In this document: positions 29,164 to 38,729 of the stretch, in pieces | Layout: every line of letters starts with the position of its first letter | Numbering within the stretch: position 1 is the stretch's first letter | Assembly: GCF_019127135.1 (NCBI RefSeq) | Contig: NZ_JAHOEA010000005.1 | Location: 36,259-100,258 of the forward strand | Length of the DNA: 64,000 nt | Direction: 5' to 3' | From: Segatella copri | GTDB taxonomy: Bacteria > Bacteroidota > Bacteroidia > Bacteroidales > Bacteroidaceae | Notes under the pieces: model-generated | What the model was told of the DNA's origin: nothing | Database searches by the model: none | The model's input: only the letters and a program-made list of their open reading frames with translations | Made by a program: the position numbers and the translations under genes

Positions 29164-30552
29164 TTATTCATATTTCCATGTCATGGTGTTGAGGTCGGCG
29201 GTAACCGTAAACTCTGTTTCGCCATTCTCATCGCCAAACCAGATATCCCAAGCGCCATCAACAGAAGTCAATTTAAACTGCTCGCCATCGGCACCATACC
29301 AGGTCTTCTTGTCATCCTTGTTCTCGCCTACGTAGATGAAGCGGAAGTTCTCCCAGGAAGTTGGCTTGTACTTGCAGGTATAAACACCTTCGCTCACCAA
29401 GCTCATCACGGCAAGAAGGGTTTTACCATCCTTAGAGAACATGCAGAGAGTATTGCTAGCCTCTGGCTCTGGAGTTGTCTGGTCGCCCTCAACGATGGTA
29501 TATTCCAACTGACTGTGCTCACCAACCTTCACGGTTATGGTATAAGTACCCGCCTTGGCAATATTCACGCTACCAGCAGTTGCAGCATCTGTCATCTTGC
29601 CATCAGCCAAAGTATAGTTCATGGTCTTCACTACAGCTGCAGCATCTTCTGTACCTGTAGTCTTGCTGTACTCAGCGCCTGTAGCTACGATGCTGACTGG
29701 AGTATTATCGGCTGTAGTTGTTATGACCTTGGTCCAAGCATAGTTAGGAGCATCATAGGTCATGTTCTCACCATTCAGCTGCATCGAATTGATGTAAGTT
29801 GGCTTAAGTTCCTTAGCTTTTGTATCAAGAACTGTATAATAAATACCTGTCTGACCAGGGAACCAGATGTTCCATGCAGACTCAGTATTATCCATTTCGT
29901 ACACATGGTTATCCTGTCCTACATTACCCCAAATGGTACCATCATTTTCCTTACCCCAGATATGGAACCAAGAAGAGGCATTCATATAGCCAGAATAAAC
30001 TCCATCAGAATTAGGAGAATAGAGCTTGGTCAGAACTTGATCCTTTTTCTCATTCAGAATATTGATGTAGCTCATATCAATGAGGTATGGAGTAACCTTT
30101 ACCTGGCAGACATTGCTGTAAGCGGCATCAAGATTACTACCCATCAGACTCTTGATACGGAAATAGAGAGGTGAACTCACATCAGGAGACAAGCCGAGAT
30201 CCTTGGCTGCAGCATTGAGGTCTGCACCGGTGAAAGCCTTGGAAAGGTCGGTTACGGTGTATTCCTTTTCTGAAGTAAAGTTCTCTGAGGCTGATACCTG
30301 CAGATAAGTTTTCAGCACTCCACTGCCCGCAGGCTTGGTTTCATCGCTCGAAAGCAAGGTAGGATTCTGCCAAGCCAACGAGAGGACAACGTCCTTACTG
30401 TTATCTACAGACAGCTTCACATCGGATGCCGATGCCATCAGATCGGATGCCTTGAAGCCATCCAGATATATCTTGTCGCCACTCTCGTCGCAACTCACCA
30501 GGGCGGTGAGTGCGCAGAGAAGCATCATCAGGTTTCTAAATATCTTTTTCAT
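29164..30552 (-). CDS. SusE/SusF-like surface glycan-binding lipoprotein
   Basis: This is a 462-residue lipoprotein (signal LMMLLCALTALVSCDESGD). The N-terminal Ig-like SusE domain spans about 30-155 (LSVDNSKDVVLSLAWQNPTLL, then YFRIKSLMGSNLDAAYSNVCQVKV). Tandem starch-binding-like beta domains follow (GKENDGTIWGNVGQDNHVYEM, WNIWFPGQTGIYYTVLD, and the C-terminal WDIWFGDENGETEFTVTAD), each with exposed Trp residues suited to sugar stacking. It is encoded 12 bp after SusD in the galactan operon, so it most likely binds galactan at the cell surface. The family call is firm; the ligand follows from context. Confidence 0.9.
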   Translation of the reverse strand: MKKIFRNLMMLLCALTALVSCDESGDKIYLDGFKASDLMASASDVKLSVDNSKDVVLSLAWQNPTLLSSDETKPAGSGVLKTYLQVSASENFTSEKEYTVTDLSKAFTGADLNAAAKDLGLSPDVSSPLYFRIKSLMGSNLDAAYSNVCQVKVTPYLIDMSYINILNEKKDQVLTKLYSPNSDGVYSGYMNASSWFHIWGKENDGTIWGNVGQDNHVYEMDNTESAWNIWFPGQTGIYYTVLDTKAKELKPTYINSMQLNGENMTYDAPNYAWTKVITTTADNTPVSIVATGAEYSKTTGTEDAAAVVKTMNYTLADGKMTDAATAGSVNIAKAGTYTITVKVGEHSQLEYTIVEGDQTTPEPEASNTLCMFSKDGKTLLAVMSLVSEGVYTCKYKPTSWENFRFIYVGENKDDKKTWYGADGEQFKLTSVDGAWDIWFGDENGETEFTVTADLNTMTWKYE

Positions 30553-30564
30553 TCTTTTATCCTA

Positions 30565-32226
30565 TTAATAGTTGTCGTTATGAAGATTTGGATTTGCGGT
30601 AAGCTCGGTGTTAGGGATTGGATAGATGTTGTACTTGCTGTCAACAGCCTGTCCATCGTGGGTGCCACCCTTCCACTGCCAGATGTACTTATTAGTAGTA
30701 AACTGACCATAGCGAATCAGGTCGGTACGGCGATAACCTTCATGATAGAGTTCACGGGCACGCTCATCGAGAATGAACTGGAGGAAGGCATCGTCATCAG
30801 CAAAGTTGCTTGCCCATACATCAGAAGCATGAGAGCGCTCACGAAGCTGGTTAATCCAATAGATAGCTCCCTGCTTGCGGGAAGCAATCACGGTTGGATC
30901 TGTAGCATCACTACCACCAGCCCAGTTATCCCAGTCGTTATGCAGACGAACCACGCACTCGGCATACATCAGATAGACATCTGCCAAACGGAAGAGAGGG
31001 AAATCGGTTTCTACACCTGCATCGGCAGTATTAGATGCTGTAGTACCATCATCCTTCAGGTTGCTCCACTTCTCAGAAAGATAACCGGTGGTTTCATCGG
31101 TCATGGTGGTTACATCCTTGCTCTGACCATTGGTGAAGAACTTGCAACGCCTGTCGCCACTGCCGTCGATATCGGTCTGGGTAAACTTATCTACAAACTC
31201 AGGACGAAGACGGAATTCACTCCAACCGGCAGTTACACCATAATCGGCTACATTCTGGTTGGCATTCGACATACTTACCTGTCCACAAACCAGATAGGTG
31301 GAAGAACCCCAGCTTACGGTATGCTCTGCACTTACCGGCAAGGCGAAGATAATCTCGTTGGTACGCTTGTCGTTATCTGCATTGAAGAGCTTGCTGTAAT
31401 CAGACTCCAGAGAATATCCCATATCCATCACCTTCTTACAAGCCTCCATGCACTCGGCATACTTGGCAACGCCGGTATAAACCTCGCTGTTCAGATAAAG
31501 CTTGGCAAGCAAGGTATAGGCAGCACCCTGAGAAGCCTGACCGTAAGGACAGGTGGATGCTGGAAGCATATCGCCTACACAATCCTTCAACTCGCTCTCA
31601 ATATAATCGAATGTCTGCTGAGGAGTATAACGAGGAGGAATGTAGCTGCCCACAGGGTCGTTCTCTGTCACCATCGGAATGTTGCGATAGAAATCGAGCG
31701 CATGGTAATAGAACAGAGCACGCATAAAACGGACTTCTGCCTTATACTCCTTCATCTTCTCTGCATCAGCACCCGAGAAATTGGCATTATTGGCATTGCG
31801 GAGGAACTCGTTGCAGAGGGCGATGTTGTAGTAGATACGATAATACATATCTGATACCCAGGCATCGTTGGCATCCCAAGAGAGATAGGTAAGACCCGTA
31901 GTCTGCTCACCAGTCAGCCAGGTAGAGGCAAATTCATCGGTACCACACTCCTGCATATTGATAAACATACGCATGTAATCGAAACCATTACCATTGTTCA
32001 ATACGGATTCCATATCCTTATTATCGCCGCCCTTGCCCTGACCGCTAGTCACCATGGCAGCGTAAATCTTACCCAGCACAGCCTCGTAATTGGCAAGCGA
32101 GGTATAAACATCCTTAGAGGTTGTCTCTGTATGAGGATATTGGTCGAGATCGGAAACACAGCTGGTTGTGCCTGTCAGCACCGCTGTTCCCATCATCATA
32201 CTATATAATATATTCTTAAGTTTCAT
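30565..32226 (-). CDS. SusD-like galactan-binding lipoprotein
   Basis: This 553-residue SusD homologue has the signal MMMGTAVLTGTTSCVSDLDQYPH with its lipobox Cys. Helical TPR-like parts include KAEVRFMRALFYYHALDFYRNIPMV, with YTPQQTFDYIESEL after it, and the conserved end block is ILDERARELYHEGYRRTDLIRYGQF. It follows SusC by 17 bp and precedes the SusE-like gene by 12 bp. It acts as the hinged lid on SusC, delivering galactan oligosaccharides. Substrate is inferred from the GH53/GH2 enzymes encoded in the same operon. Confidence 0.95.
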   Translation of the reverse strand: MKLKNILYSMMMGTAVLTGTTSCVSDLDQYPHTETTSKDVYTSLANYEAVLGKIYAAMVTSGQGKGGDNKDMESVLNNGNGFDYMRMFINMQECGTDEFASTWLTGEQTTGLTYLSWDANDAWVSDMYYRIYYNIALCNEFLRNANNANFSGADAEKMKEYKAEVRFMRALFYYHALDFYRNIPMVTENDPVGSYIPPRYTPQQTFDYIESELKDCVGDMLPASTCPYGQASQGAAYTLLAKLYLNSEVYTGVAKYAECMEACKKVMDMGYSLESDYSKLFNADNDKRTNEIIFALPVSAEHTVSWGSSTYLVCGQVSMSNANQNVADYGVTAGWSEFRLRPEFVDKFTQTDIDGSGDRRCKFFTNGQSKDVTTMTDETTGYLSEKWSNLKDDGTTASNTADAGVETDFPLFRLADVYLMYAECVVRLHNDWDNWAGGSDATDPTVIASRKQGAIYWINQLRERSHASDVWASNFADDDAFLQFILDERARELYHEGYRRTDLIRYGQFTTNKYIWQWKGGTHDGQAVDSKYNIYPIPNTELTANPNLHNDNY

Positions 32227-32243
32227 TGTTATCTGTTTTATTG

Positions 32244-35210
32244 TTAGAACTGAAGTCCGAGGCTTACTGAGTAAGTGCGAGGACGTGGATAGAATGAGTT
32301 GTCCATTCCGTTTGGCACCTCAGGATCTGTACCTGAGTAACCGGTAATGGTGAATACATTCTGTACCATCGCAGATACGGTAAGCGAAGCCCACTTGTTG
32401 ATCTTGCCTACATTGTAACTCAAACTCAGGTTGTCGAGTTTCAGGAAGGAAGCATTCTCTACGTAGTAATCAGAGAGATACTGACGGGTCTTGAAACCAG
32501 TCTTCAGGAAACTGGTGTTGAGATTGTTGAGCTGTGAGTTGTTGTAGCTTACTGTCTCAAAAGCACCTGTACTCATACCCATGCCGTTGTATACATAGTT
32601 GTCGATGTTGGCACGGAAGCTCATACCGAGTGTCAGCTGCTTGTATCTCAAGGATGTGCTCAAGCCCATGATATACTTAGGGGCTGGAGAGTGATAGCGG
32701 TAGAGATCGGCATCATTGATTTCGCCATCATTGTTCAAATCGGCATAAGCACCCTCGATTGGCTTGCCTGTCTTAGAGTCATAGAGCTGATGATATACAT
32801 AGAACATGTATGGTTCATATCCCTCAGAGAGTACCTGGAACTGGTAAGCATCGATAGATGGACCTACCTTCACGTTGGTCTGGCTTCCACCCTTTGTCAA
32901 TGAAAGGTTCTTCACTTTCATGTTCTGCCAGGTAAAGTTGTAGCTCAGATTCCACTCCCAGTCCTTGGTCTGGATAGGGGTTGCATTCAGAGAAACCTCA
33001 ATACCCTTGCTGTCCACATTACCCACATTGGTAAGGATAGTCTTTGAGAAGTTGGTACCTGCTGCTGTTGGTACTGATGCCAACAGGTCCTTGGTCTTGC
33101 GGGTATAGAAATCGATGGCACCACCGATACGGCCATCCAGAAATCCGAAATCAAGACCGAAGTTCCAGGAGGTAGTTGTCTCCCACTTCAGGTCTGATAC
33201 GTAAGCCTCAGGACGGTAAGTATTGATATACTGTCCGTTGATGAATGCTTCGGCACCTGTCACGCTGTAGGTATAAACCGGCAGATAGTTGTAGTTGCCG
33301 ATGCCCTCCTGCTGACCGGTAACACCATAGCTGGCACGGAGTTTCAAGTTAGAAAGTACCTTCTGGTTCTTCAACCAAGGCTCTTCTGTCAAAGTCCAGC
33401 CCAAAGCAACAGATGGGAAAGTACCCCAACGGGTATCCTTAGAGAAACGGGAAGATGCGTCTCGACGAACGGTAGCCGTCAGGAGATACTTTCCATCGAA
33501 TGAATAGTTGATACGTCCGTAATATGACAACATTACATGACGGTAATCAGATGCCTTTACGGTTGACAGGTTTGTGCCTGCCGCACTTTTGGTATAATAA
33601 AGAGGTGTAGTACTCTTCCAGTACTGATAGTCGTAACCGGCAGTCAAATCTACATTACTCTTGATATCTTCGAAATACTTTGCATAGTTGGCATAGAGGG
33701 TAAGCAAGCGGTTCTCGTTCTTCTGAGGACCATACTTATAATCGCTACCGCCCAAAGACTCATCCTTGTTGTAGCTCTGTGCTGCATAGACAGGAACATG
33801 AATGGTTCCATCACCCTTGGCATAATCAGCACCCACGGTAGCATGGAGCTTGAGGTCTGGAAGGAAATGAACCTTGTAATCTACATCCATCGAACCGATG
33901 AAGCGGCTTACCTTACTCTTTGAATCATACAGATCAACCAGACCGCGAGGGTTTCTTACACCGGCATTCACTGGATAGCCGTCAGCATCGAGAGCCTCGT
34001 TGTAGCCACCATACTTGTCGTTGCCGGAATAAACCGGAATGGTTGGGTTGAATGTGGCAGCTGCCCATACGGCACCACCATTATTGAATGAGTTGTTATT
34101 GAGGGTTCCCTTGGCGTTGATGGTCAACTTCAGGTGATCCTGGAAGAAGCTAGGAGTCAATACCACGTTACCTGTCCAGCGCTCCACATTGTCCTTGCGA
34201 ACCAGACCGCTCTGGTTGTAATAGCCTACAGACACGCGGAATGGCAACCACTTGTCGATGCTGCCGCTCACGCTGAGGTTATTATCTGTACCGAAAGCTG
34301 TACGGTAAACCTCATCATTCCAGTCGGTATTGGCTGTACCGAGCAATGACTTTTGGTTATCTGTACCAAACTGGTTGATGACATTCACAAATTCATCACG
34401 ACTCAGCATATCTACCATCTGCGCACGGGTCTGCAAACTGTTGGTGGTATTGAAGTTCACCTTCACAGCACCCTGCTGTCCCTTCTTAGTGGTAATGATG
34501 ATGACACCGTTAGAAGCACGGGAACCATAGATGGCTGTAGAAGAAGCATCCTTCAATACAGTCATGCTCTCGATATCAGAAGGGTTGATCATGCTGAGGA
34601 AGTTGCTGCTGTTACCCGAGATACCACCCTGCTCCAATGGCACACCATCGAGCACGATAAGAGGGTCGTTGCTGGCATTCAGAGATGCACCACCACGCAC
34701 ACGGATGGTACTACCGGCAGAGGCAGAACCACTGTTGGACATAATCTGTACACCCGAAACCTTACCATTGATCAACTGTTCTGGAGAAGAAACGAGACCT
34801 TTGTTAAAGTCCTTCGATTTCACGGTAGCTACGGAACCAGTCAGGTCACTCTTTCTTGCCGTACCATATCCGATGACCACGACATCAGCCAGCGCCTTGC
34901 TGTCGGATTCGAGTTTCACCTTCATATTGTCTGAGATAGAAAGTACCTTATCAATATAACCGATATAAGATACCTTGATCTTCTTGGCAGAAGAAGATAC
35001 CTGAAGACTGAAGTTACCGTCAAAATCAGTAACTGTACCGCCCTTTTCGCCTTCCACCATGACAGTGGCGCCAATCAGAGCCTCACCATTCTGCGCATCA
35101 GTCACCTCACCTTTGATGGTTCTAGTCTGCGCCATAAGTTGCAGACATCCGATGACGAACAATGCCACGAGAAGCAAACTTCTCTTTGCTAATTTCTGGA
35201 TTGCTTTCAT
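32244..35210 (-). CDS. SusC-like TonB-dependent transporter of the galactan locus
   Basis: This is a 988-residue outer-membrane transporter and the first gene of the galactan operon. It has a signal peptide (LLLVALFVIGCLQLMAQ), a carboxypeptidase-D-like domain (about 33-105, IKGEVTDAQNGEALIGATVM), a TonB-box-like DVVVIGYG, a plug (about 120-235, VRGGASLNASNDPLIVLDGV and MTVLKDASSTAIYGSRASNGV) and a barrel ending in RTYSVSLGLQF. It forms the import pore with the SusD protein. The operon order SusC-SusD-SusE-GH53-GH2 is that of the known pectic galactan locus of Bacteroides thetaiotaomicron (BT4667-BT4671), which supports the substrate call. Confidence 0.96.
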   Translation of the reverse strand: MKAIQKLAKRSLLLVALFVIGCLQLMAQTRTIKGEVTDAQNGEALIGATVMVEGEKGGTVTDFDGNFSLQVSSSAKKIKVSYIGYIDKVLSISDNMKVKLESDSKALADVVVIGYGTARKSDLTGSVATVKSKDFNKGLVSSPEQLINGKVSGVQIMSNSGSASAGSTIRVRGGASLNASNDPLIVLDGVPLEQGGISGNSSNFLSMINPSDIESMTVLKDASSTAIYGSRASNGVIIITTKKGQQGAVKVNFNTTNSLQTRAQMVDMLSRDEFVNVINQFGTDNQKSLLGTANTDWNDEVYRTAFGTDNNLSVSGSIDKWLPFRVSVGYYNQSGLVRKDNVERWTGNVVLTPSFFQDHLKLTINAKGTLNNNSFNNGGAVWAAATFNPTIPVYSGNDKYGGYNEALDADGYPVNAGVRNPRGLVDLYDSKSKVSRFIGSMDVDYKVHFLPDLKLHATVGADYAKGDGTIHVPVYAAQSYNKDESLGGSDYKYGPQKNENRLLTLYANYAKYFEDIKSNVDLTAGYDYQYWKSTTPLYYTKSAAGTNLSTVKASDYRHVMLSYYGRINYSFDGKYLLTATVRRDASSRFSKDTRWGTFPSVALGWTLTEEPWLKNQKVLSNLKLRASYGVTGQQEGIGNYNYLPVYTYSVTGAEAFINGQYINTYRPEAYVSDLKWETTTSWNFGLDFGFLDGRIGGAIDFYTRKTKDLLASVPTAAGTNFSKTILTNVGNVDSKGIEVSLNATPIQTKDWEWNLSYNFTWQNMKVKNLSLTKGGSQTNVKVGPSIDAYQFQVLSEGYEPYMFYVYHQLYDSKTGKPIEGAYADLNNDGEINDADLYRYHSPAPKYIMGLSTSLRYKQLTLGMSFRANIDNYVYNGMGMSTGAFETVSYNNSQLNNLNTSFLKTGFKTRQYLSDYYVENASFLKLDNLSLSYNVGKINKWASLTVSAMVQNVFTITGYSGTDPEVPNGMDNSFYPRPRTYSVSLGLQF

Positions 35211-35274
35211 TGTTTTACTTTTAGGTTGCGTTTTACGTTTAAAATGCGTTTGCGTTTAAAATTGTTTTCGGTTG

Positions 35275-35282
35275 CAAAAGTA
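35275..35282 (-). promoter_or_regulatory. Probable -7 box of the galactan operon
   Basis: TACTTTTG on the - strand, about 65 bp before the SusC start, fits TAnnTTTG. No TTG is found 19-21 bp upstream. A weak -33 is usual where an activator is needed, which fits control by the neighbouring AraC-type regulator (inference). Confidence 0.55.
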
Positions 35283-35321
35283 GGGAAAAGAGAAGAAAAC
35301 AGCAGATAGATTTAAGACAAA

Positions 35322-35370
35322 AATAAAGAAAAAACGGACAAAAGCAAATCTTTATCTAGCTTTTGTCCGT
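35322..35370 (-). terminator. Intrinsic terminator after the pectate lyase gene
   Basis: The perfect 12-bp arms ACGGACAAAAGC (35334-35345) and GCTTTTGTCCGT (35359-35370) are followed by a T-rich run on the - strand. A T run also follows on the + side, so the hairpin is symmetrical, but only the - strand has a gene leading into it. Confidence 0.85.
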
Positions 35371-35414
35371 TTTTTCATTAAAGAGGCAGGAATCTTTAAA
35401 TCAGTTCTATACCT

Positions 35415-37724
35415 TTACTCTTTTACAGGTACAAGTTTAATACCGAAGAGGTTACATGTATCCTGCTTTGTAATAGTATGAGAACCTGCATCCAATGTTA
35501 CAGTCATTGTCTTAGCTGTTGAATCAATAACCGCATTTACTTCAGCAGGCTTCTTTCCATCAATTTTGGCGTTCGTCTTGGTATCTGCAGAACTGAAATA
35601 AAGGGTCATTGTGACTTTCTTATCAACAGTTACTGAGATATTAGTTGCAGATTCCATCTTTACACAAGTAGAATATGAAGTGCCGTCAATAGTAGCAGTT
35701 CCCTTACTTGTAGAATAGTTGCCTGAAACTGTTACTATGCTACTTGAAGGCTTAGAATCTGTGAATGTTACCAAAACAGTACCCTCGATAGGAGTTACAG
35801 TACTGCCACCTTCTGTACCACCAGTAGAACCACCAGTCTCGCCACCTCCGGTAGAACCACCTTCGCCAGCAGCATTACTCTCGCCGAATACCTTGACAAC
35901 ACCAGAAGTATAAGAGTCGAGAAGGCTTGCCAAAGCAGGCCATGGCTGCTGATGACCATTGGTTACTACCGTCTCATCAGGAATAACGAAATCAATATCG
36001 CCATGATTCAAACGACCTGCACCATAGAATCCTTCTACAATAGCAGGAACATCTGCAGCCTTATCAGCAGCGTATGCATACATGAGGCTTGGGTTGGTAT
36101 CGAAATTATCATAAGAGGTACCGCCGACCAAAGTTTTTACGCTTGTAGGAACCTGCTCACTTGGATCAGAAACCTCGTATGCATCAAAACTTGTATTGTT
36201 TTCTGCGTATGGGACATAACTGAAGTTATCTGGCTTGTTGGCAAATACATTGCCGTATGCCTTAATCAAACCACCATTCTCACCAGAGAAAGTACCATCA
36301 CCCTTGGCATCAGTACCCTGCTTAGAGCTCATGATAGGACGCTTGGTTGAATCGAAGTAGTTTGACTCCATGAATACGCTTGAACCCATTGTAGCACCAA
36401 CACCATAAACATCATTGTGCAGATAATAATTGTTGTACATGTGAACACTCATGGTACGAATACGGGCCATACGAGAGTCTGAATGGTCGAACCAGTTATG
36501 ATGATAAGTGATATAGTTAGGGCCACTTTCTGTCTTCATACCACACATAGAAGCCTTACCATTATCCCAGAAACGGTTGTAAGCCACGGTTATATACTGG
36601 GAGTTAGCCTTGATATCTACCGTACCATCACCCTTAGCCTGGTCGGCAGCACCACCCTTCTTACCATAGAAGAAATCCATATTGTGAATCCAGACATGGG
36701 AGTTGTTTGTATCAAGAGACATGGCATCGTCCAGGCAACGCATGATAGCCAAGTTGCGGAACTCTACACTGGTTGCATCTCTAAGCAAGAAACCGAAACC
36801 ATAAACAGTAGCATCGTCACCGACGCCCTCGAATGTCATATTCATCTTGGCACCCTTAATCTGCAATCCTTCAGCAGAACTTGAAATGTGATCTAAGTCA
36901 GAAAGACTTATCTTACCGATAAAACGGAAGGCGATTGGGGTTTTATCCTTACCTTTTGAATATGCATCAATAATAGACTGAAGACCGGTAATGGTCTCAA
37001 GCTTACCCGTATTAACGGTTGTAGAAACGGTCTTGGCTGATCTGGCTGTGATATAGAGTACCTTCGCACCTGCCTTCAAAGTTCCGTCATTATTGTAAGC
37101 ACCTACACCATCATATTTGAAATGAGCAAAGCCTTCACGGTTGTAGCTTTTTACAACCAAGTTAGAAGCAGTATTGGCACCAGCAATCTCTGCACCATCG
37201 GCATTTACAGGAACAACCTTTACAGAATAAGTACCTTCCTTCAAACCGAGGACATCGGCACGATAATAAGATTTATACTGACGAACCAGCTGAGCGTCAA
37301 TCTTCTTGTCATCTACATAAACATTGTAAGAAGAAGCACCCTCGAAAGAAGTCCATTTCAGGTAAGCAGACTCCTGCCAGCCCTTTGCTTCTGTAATCTG
37401 GATAACGCCTGCAGGATTGTTGAAATCACCACTTGTCCCCTGCTCTACTTTCTTTGCGAAACTGATTTCCTGAACAGAAGCATCATACTCATCATTCTCT
37501 GAACCTGATTTAGGTGCGATGATTGCCTTATCACCTTCGAACTTCACACTTGTCAAGTCTGCAGTATTATAATACTTCACATCACCCGACTTGGTGGTAA
37601 CATACATCTGGTTCACCTTGCTGTTGCGAGCCACGGCATGGGTAATCTTAAATGTCCTTGTCTGTGCCACGGCAGCACTCAGACTCATCAGGAGGAGTGC
37701 CAAAGTAAATACCATTTTCTTCAT
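35415..37724 (-). CDS. Secreted PL1-family pectate lyase with accessory domains
   Basis: This is a 769-residue secreted polysaccharide lyase, expected to cleave homogalacturonan by beta-elimination. After the signal peptide (MKKMVFTLALLLMSLSAAVAQ) comes a short beta module (25-90), an FN3-like domain (about 105-190, AYLKWTSFEGASSYNVYVDD) and the right-handed beta-helix (about 200-560). The helix carries PL1 hallmarks: DDAMSLDTNNSHVWIHNMDF, DGTVDIKANSQYITVAYNRF, YHHNWFDHSDSRMARIR and VHMYNNYYLHN. A Gly/Ser/Thr linker of about 25 residues then leads to a C-terminal beta domain of about 110 residues, perhaps carbohydrate-binding. It is co-transcribed with the small gene 18 bp upstream and complements the galactanases in pectin breakdown. 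Confidence 0.9.
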   Translation of the reverse strand: MKKMVFTLALLLMSLSAAVAQTRTFKITHAVARNSKVNQMYVTTKSGDVKYYNTADLTSVKFEGDKAIIAPKSGSENDEYDASVQEISFAKKVEQGTSGDFNNPAGVIQITEAKGWQESAYLKWTSFEGASSYNVYVDDKKIDAQLVRQYKSYYRADVLGLKEGTYSVKVVPVNADGAEIAGANTASNLVVKSYNREGFAHFKYDGVGAYNNDGTLKAGAKVLYITARSAKTVSTTVNTGKLETITGLQSIIDAYSKGKDKTPIAFRFIGKISLSDLDHISSSAEGLQIKGAKMNMTFEGVGDDATVYGFGFLLRDATSVEFRNLAIMRCLDDAMSLDTNNSHVWIHNMDFFYGKKGGAADQAKGDGTVDIKANSQYITVAYNRFWDNGKASMCGMKTESGPNYITYHHNWFDHSDSRMARIRTMSVHMYNNYYLHNDVYGVGATMGSSVFMESNYFDSTKRPIMSSKQGTDAKGDGTFSGENGGLIKAYGNVFANKPDNFSYVPYAENNTSFDAYEVSDPSEQVPTSVKTLVGGTSYDNFDTNPSLMYAYAADKAADVPAIVEGFYGAGRLNHGDIDFVIPDETVVTNGHQQPWPALASLLDSYTSGVVKVFGESNAAGEGGSTGGGETGGSTGGTEGGSTVTPIEGTVLVTFTDSKPSSSIVTVSGNYSTSKGTATIDGTSYSTCVKMESATNISVTVDKKVTMTLYFSSADTKTNAKIDGKKPAEVNAVIDSTAKTMTVTLDAGSHTITKQDTCNLFGIKLVPVKE

Positions 37725-37742
37725 TGTTCAATCCTCCTTATT

Positions 37743-38099
37743 TTATTTGATGATAACTTTCTTACCGTTAATAATATAAACACCCTTAGATAAGCCCTTA
37801 GGGGATTTACCAACACATTGCCCCTGAAGGTTATAAACCTTTCCTTGCAATGCTTTCTTTATATCTTCAATCTGGCTGATGCCGGTAGTTTGATAAGTGA
37901 AAGAAAGGGTTACGAGCGACATATCTGCCTGATCAGATGTATTATCTGAATACTGAAGAACAACATTGTCGCCATCAAAGGTAATCTCTCTGACAGTCTT
38001 GTCTATGACCTGGCCATCAATCTTTACCGTTTGCTTGTTGTCGGCAAATGTTGCCGTAGACAACATTGCAGCCAAGAATAACAAATAAGCTTTTTTCAT
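37743..38099 (-). CDS. Small secreted protein with C-terminal sorting-like tail
   Basis: This is a 118-residue exported protein (signal MKKAYLLFLAAMLSTATFA). The middle (REITFDGDNVVLQYSDNTSD, continuing to VTLSF) resembles the short beta module at the N-terminus of the pectate lyase encoded 18 bp downstream. The end (GKVYNLQGQCVGKSPKGLSK, then GVYIINGKKVIIK) is the tail seen in many secreted Prevotella proteins. It has no enzymatic domain. It looks like a two-part protein made of a presentation module plus a surface or type-IX-like tail. It may be a remnant of a larger secreted enzyme or a small accessory protein of the lyase. Confidence 0.65.
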   Translation of the reverse strand: MKKAYLLFLAAMLSTATFADNKQTVKIDGQVIDKTVREITFDGDNVVLQYSDNTSDQADMSLVTLSFTYQTTGISQIEDIKKALQGKVYNLQGQCVGKSPKGLSKGVYIINGKKVIIK

Positions 38100-38152
38100 T
38101 TTAACGAATGTTTGTTAGATTAATTTTTGGTTTGATGCTAACTATTATGGTG

Positions 38153-38160
38153 CAAATATA
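38153..38160 (-). promoter_or_regulatory. Probable -7 box of the pectate lyase unit
   Basis: TATATTTG on the - strand matches TAnnTTTG, about 54 bp before the small secreted gene. No clear TTG is seen at -33. Confidence 0.5.
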
Positions 38161-38298
38161 ACCAAAATAGTTCTACTACAGAACATTTTACGACAACTTT
38201 TATACGCAAACGTTTTCATAAGTGTAAAATGGAGTATTATAAAAAAGGGCATAAAAAAAGACTGAATCCTGTTACGAAGATTCAGTCTCACAAAGAAG

Positions 38299-38371
38299 TG
38301 GTACCACCAGGAATCGAACCGGGGACACAAGGATTTTCAGTCCTTTGCTCTACCAACTGAGCTATGGCACC
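38299..38371 (-). tRNA. tRNA-Phe (GAA)
   Basis: Read on the - strand the 73-nt gene starts GGTGCCATAGCTCAGTTGG. It has a complete cloverleaf: a D arm with GCTC/GAGC, an anticodon stem AGGA/TCCT with loop CTGAAAA (anticodon GAA), a T arm with GGTTCGATTCC, and acceptor end GGTACC plus A. CCA is not encoded. Confidence 0.95.
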
Positions 38372-38526
38372 AACTTTCACAAATCGCGATTTATCATTTG
38401 CAGGTGCAAAGGTAATACTTTTTTCTGGTTCCTGCAAATTTTTCGGGAAATTTCTTTCAAAAAAGATAAAAAAAGCCTATTTTTGTTGGTATTATCCATT
38501 ATTTAATGTACCTTTGCAGCAGATAT

Positions 38527-38599
38527 CGGGATTTAGCGCAGTTGGTAGCGCACGTCGTTCGGGACGATGAGGTCGCTGGTTCGAGTCCAGTAATCCCGA
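38527..38599 (+). tRNA. tRNA-Pro (CGG)
   Basis: This is a 73-nt cloverleaf. Acceptor CGGGATT pairs with AATCCCG, the D arm is GCGC/GCGC, anticodon stem CGTCG/CGATG encloses loop TTCGGGA (anticodon CGG), and the T arm is CTGGTTCGAGTCCAG. The 3' end faces the prophage integrase gene 130 bp away, as expected for a tRNA used as an attachment site. Confidence 0.95.
38580..38599 (+). other. Candidate prophage attachment site (attL/attR) in tRNA-Pro 3' end
   Basis: The T arm and acceptor 3' half of tRNA-Pro lie directly before the integrase gene. Tyrosine integrases of this kind usually recombine here and regenerate the tRNA. The matching copy should lie at the far prophage end, outside the window, so this is inferred from position only. 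Confidence 0.4.
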
Positions 38600-38729
38600 C
38601 GAAAAACCGGTAAATGTGCCATAAACACTGAGGATTTACCTCAGTCGGTGCCAAAATGGTCGGTACAATTTCGGTATCACTCCTATATACATTATTAATA
38701 ACAGGCTATATCTGAGAAAAATTAAAGAT

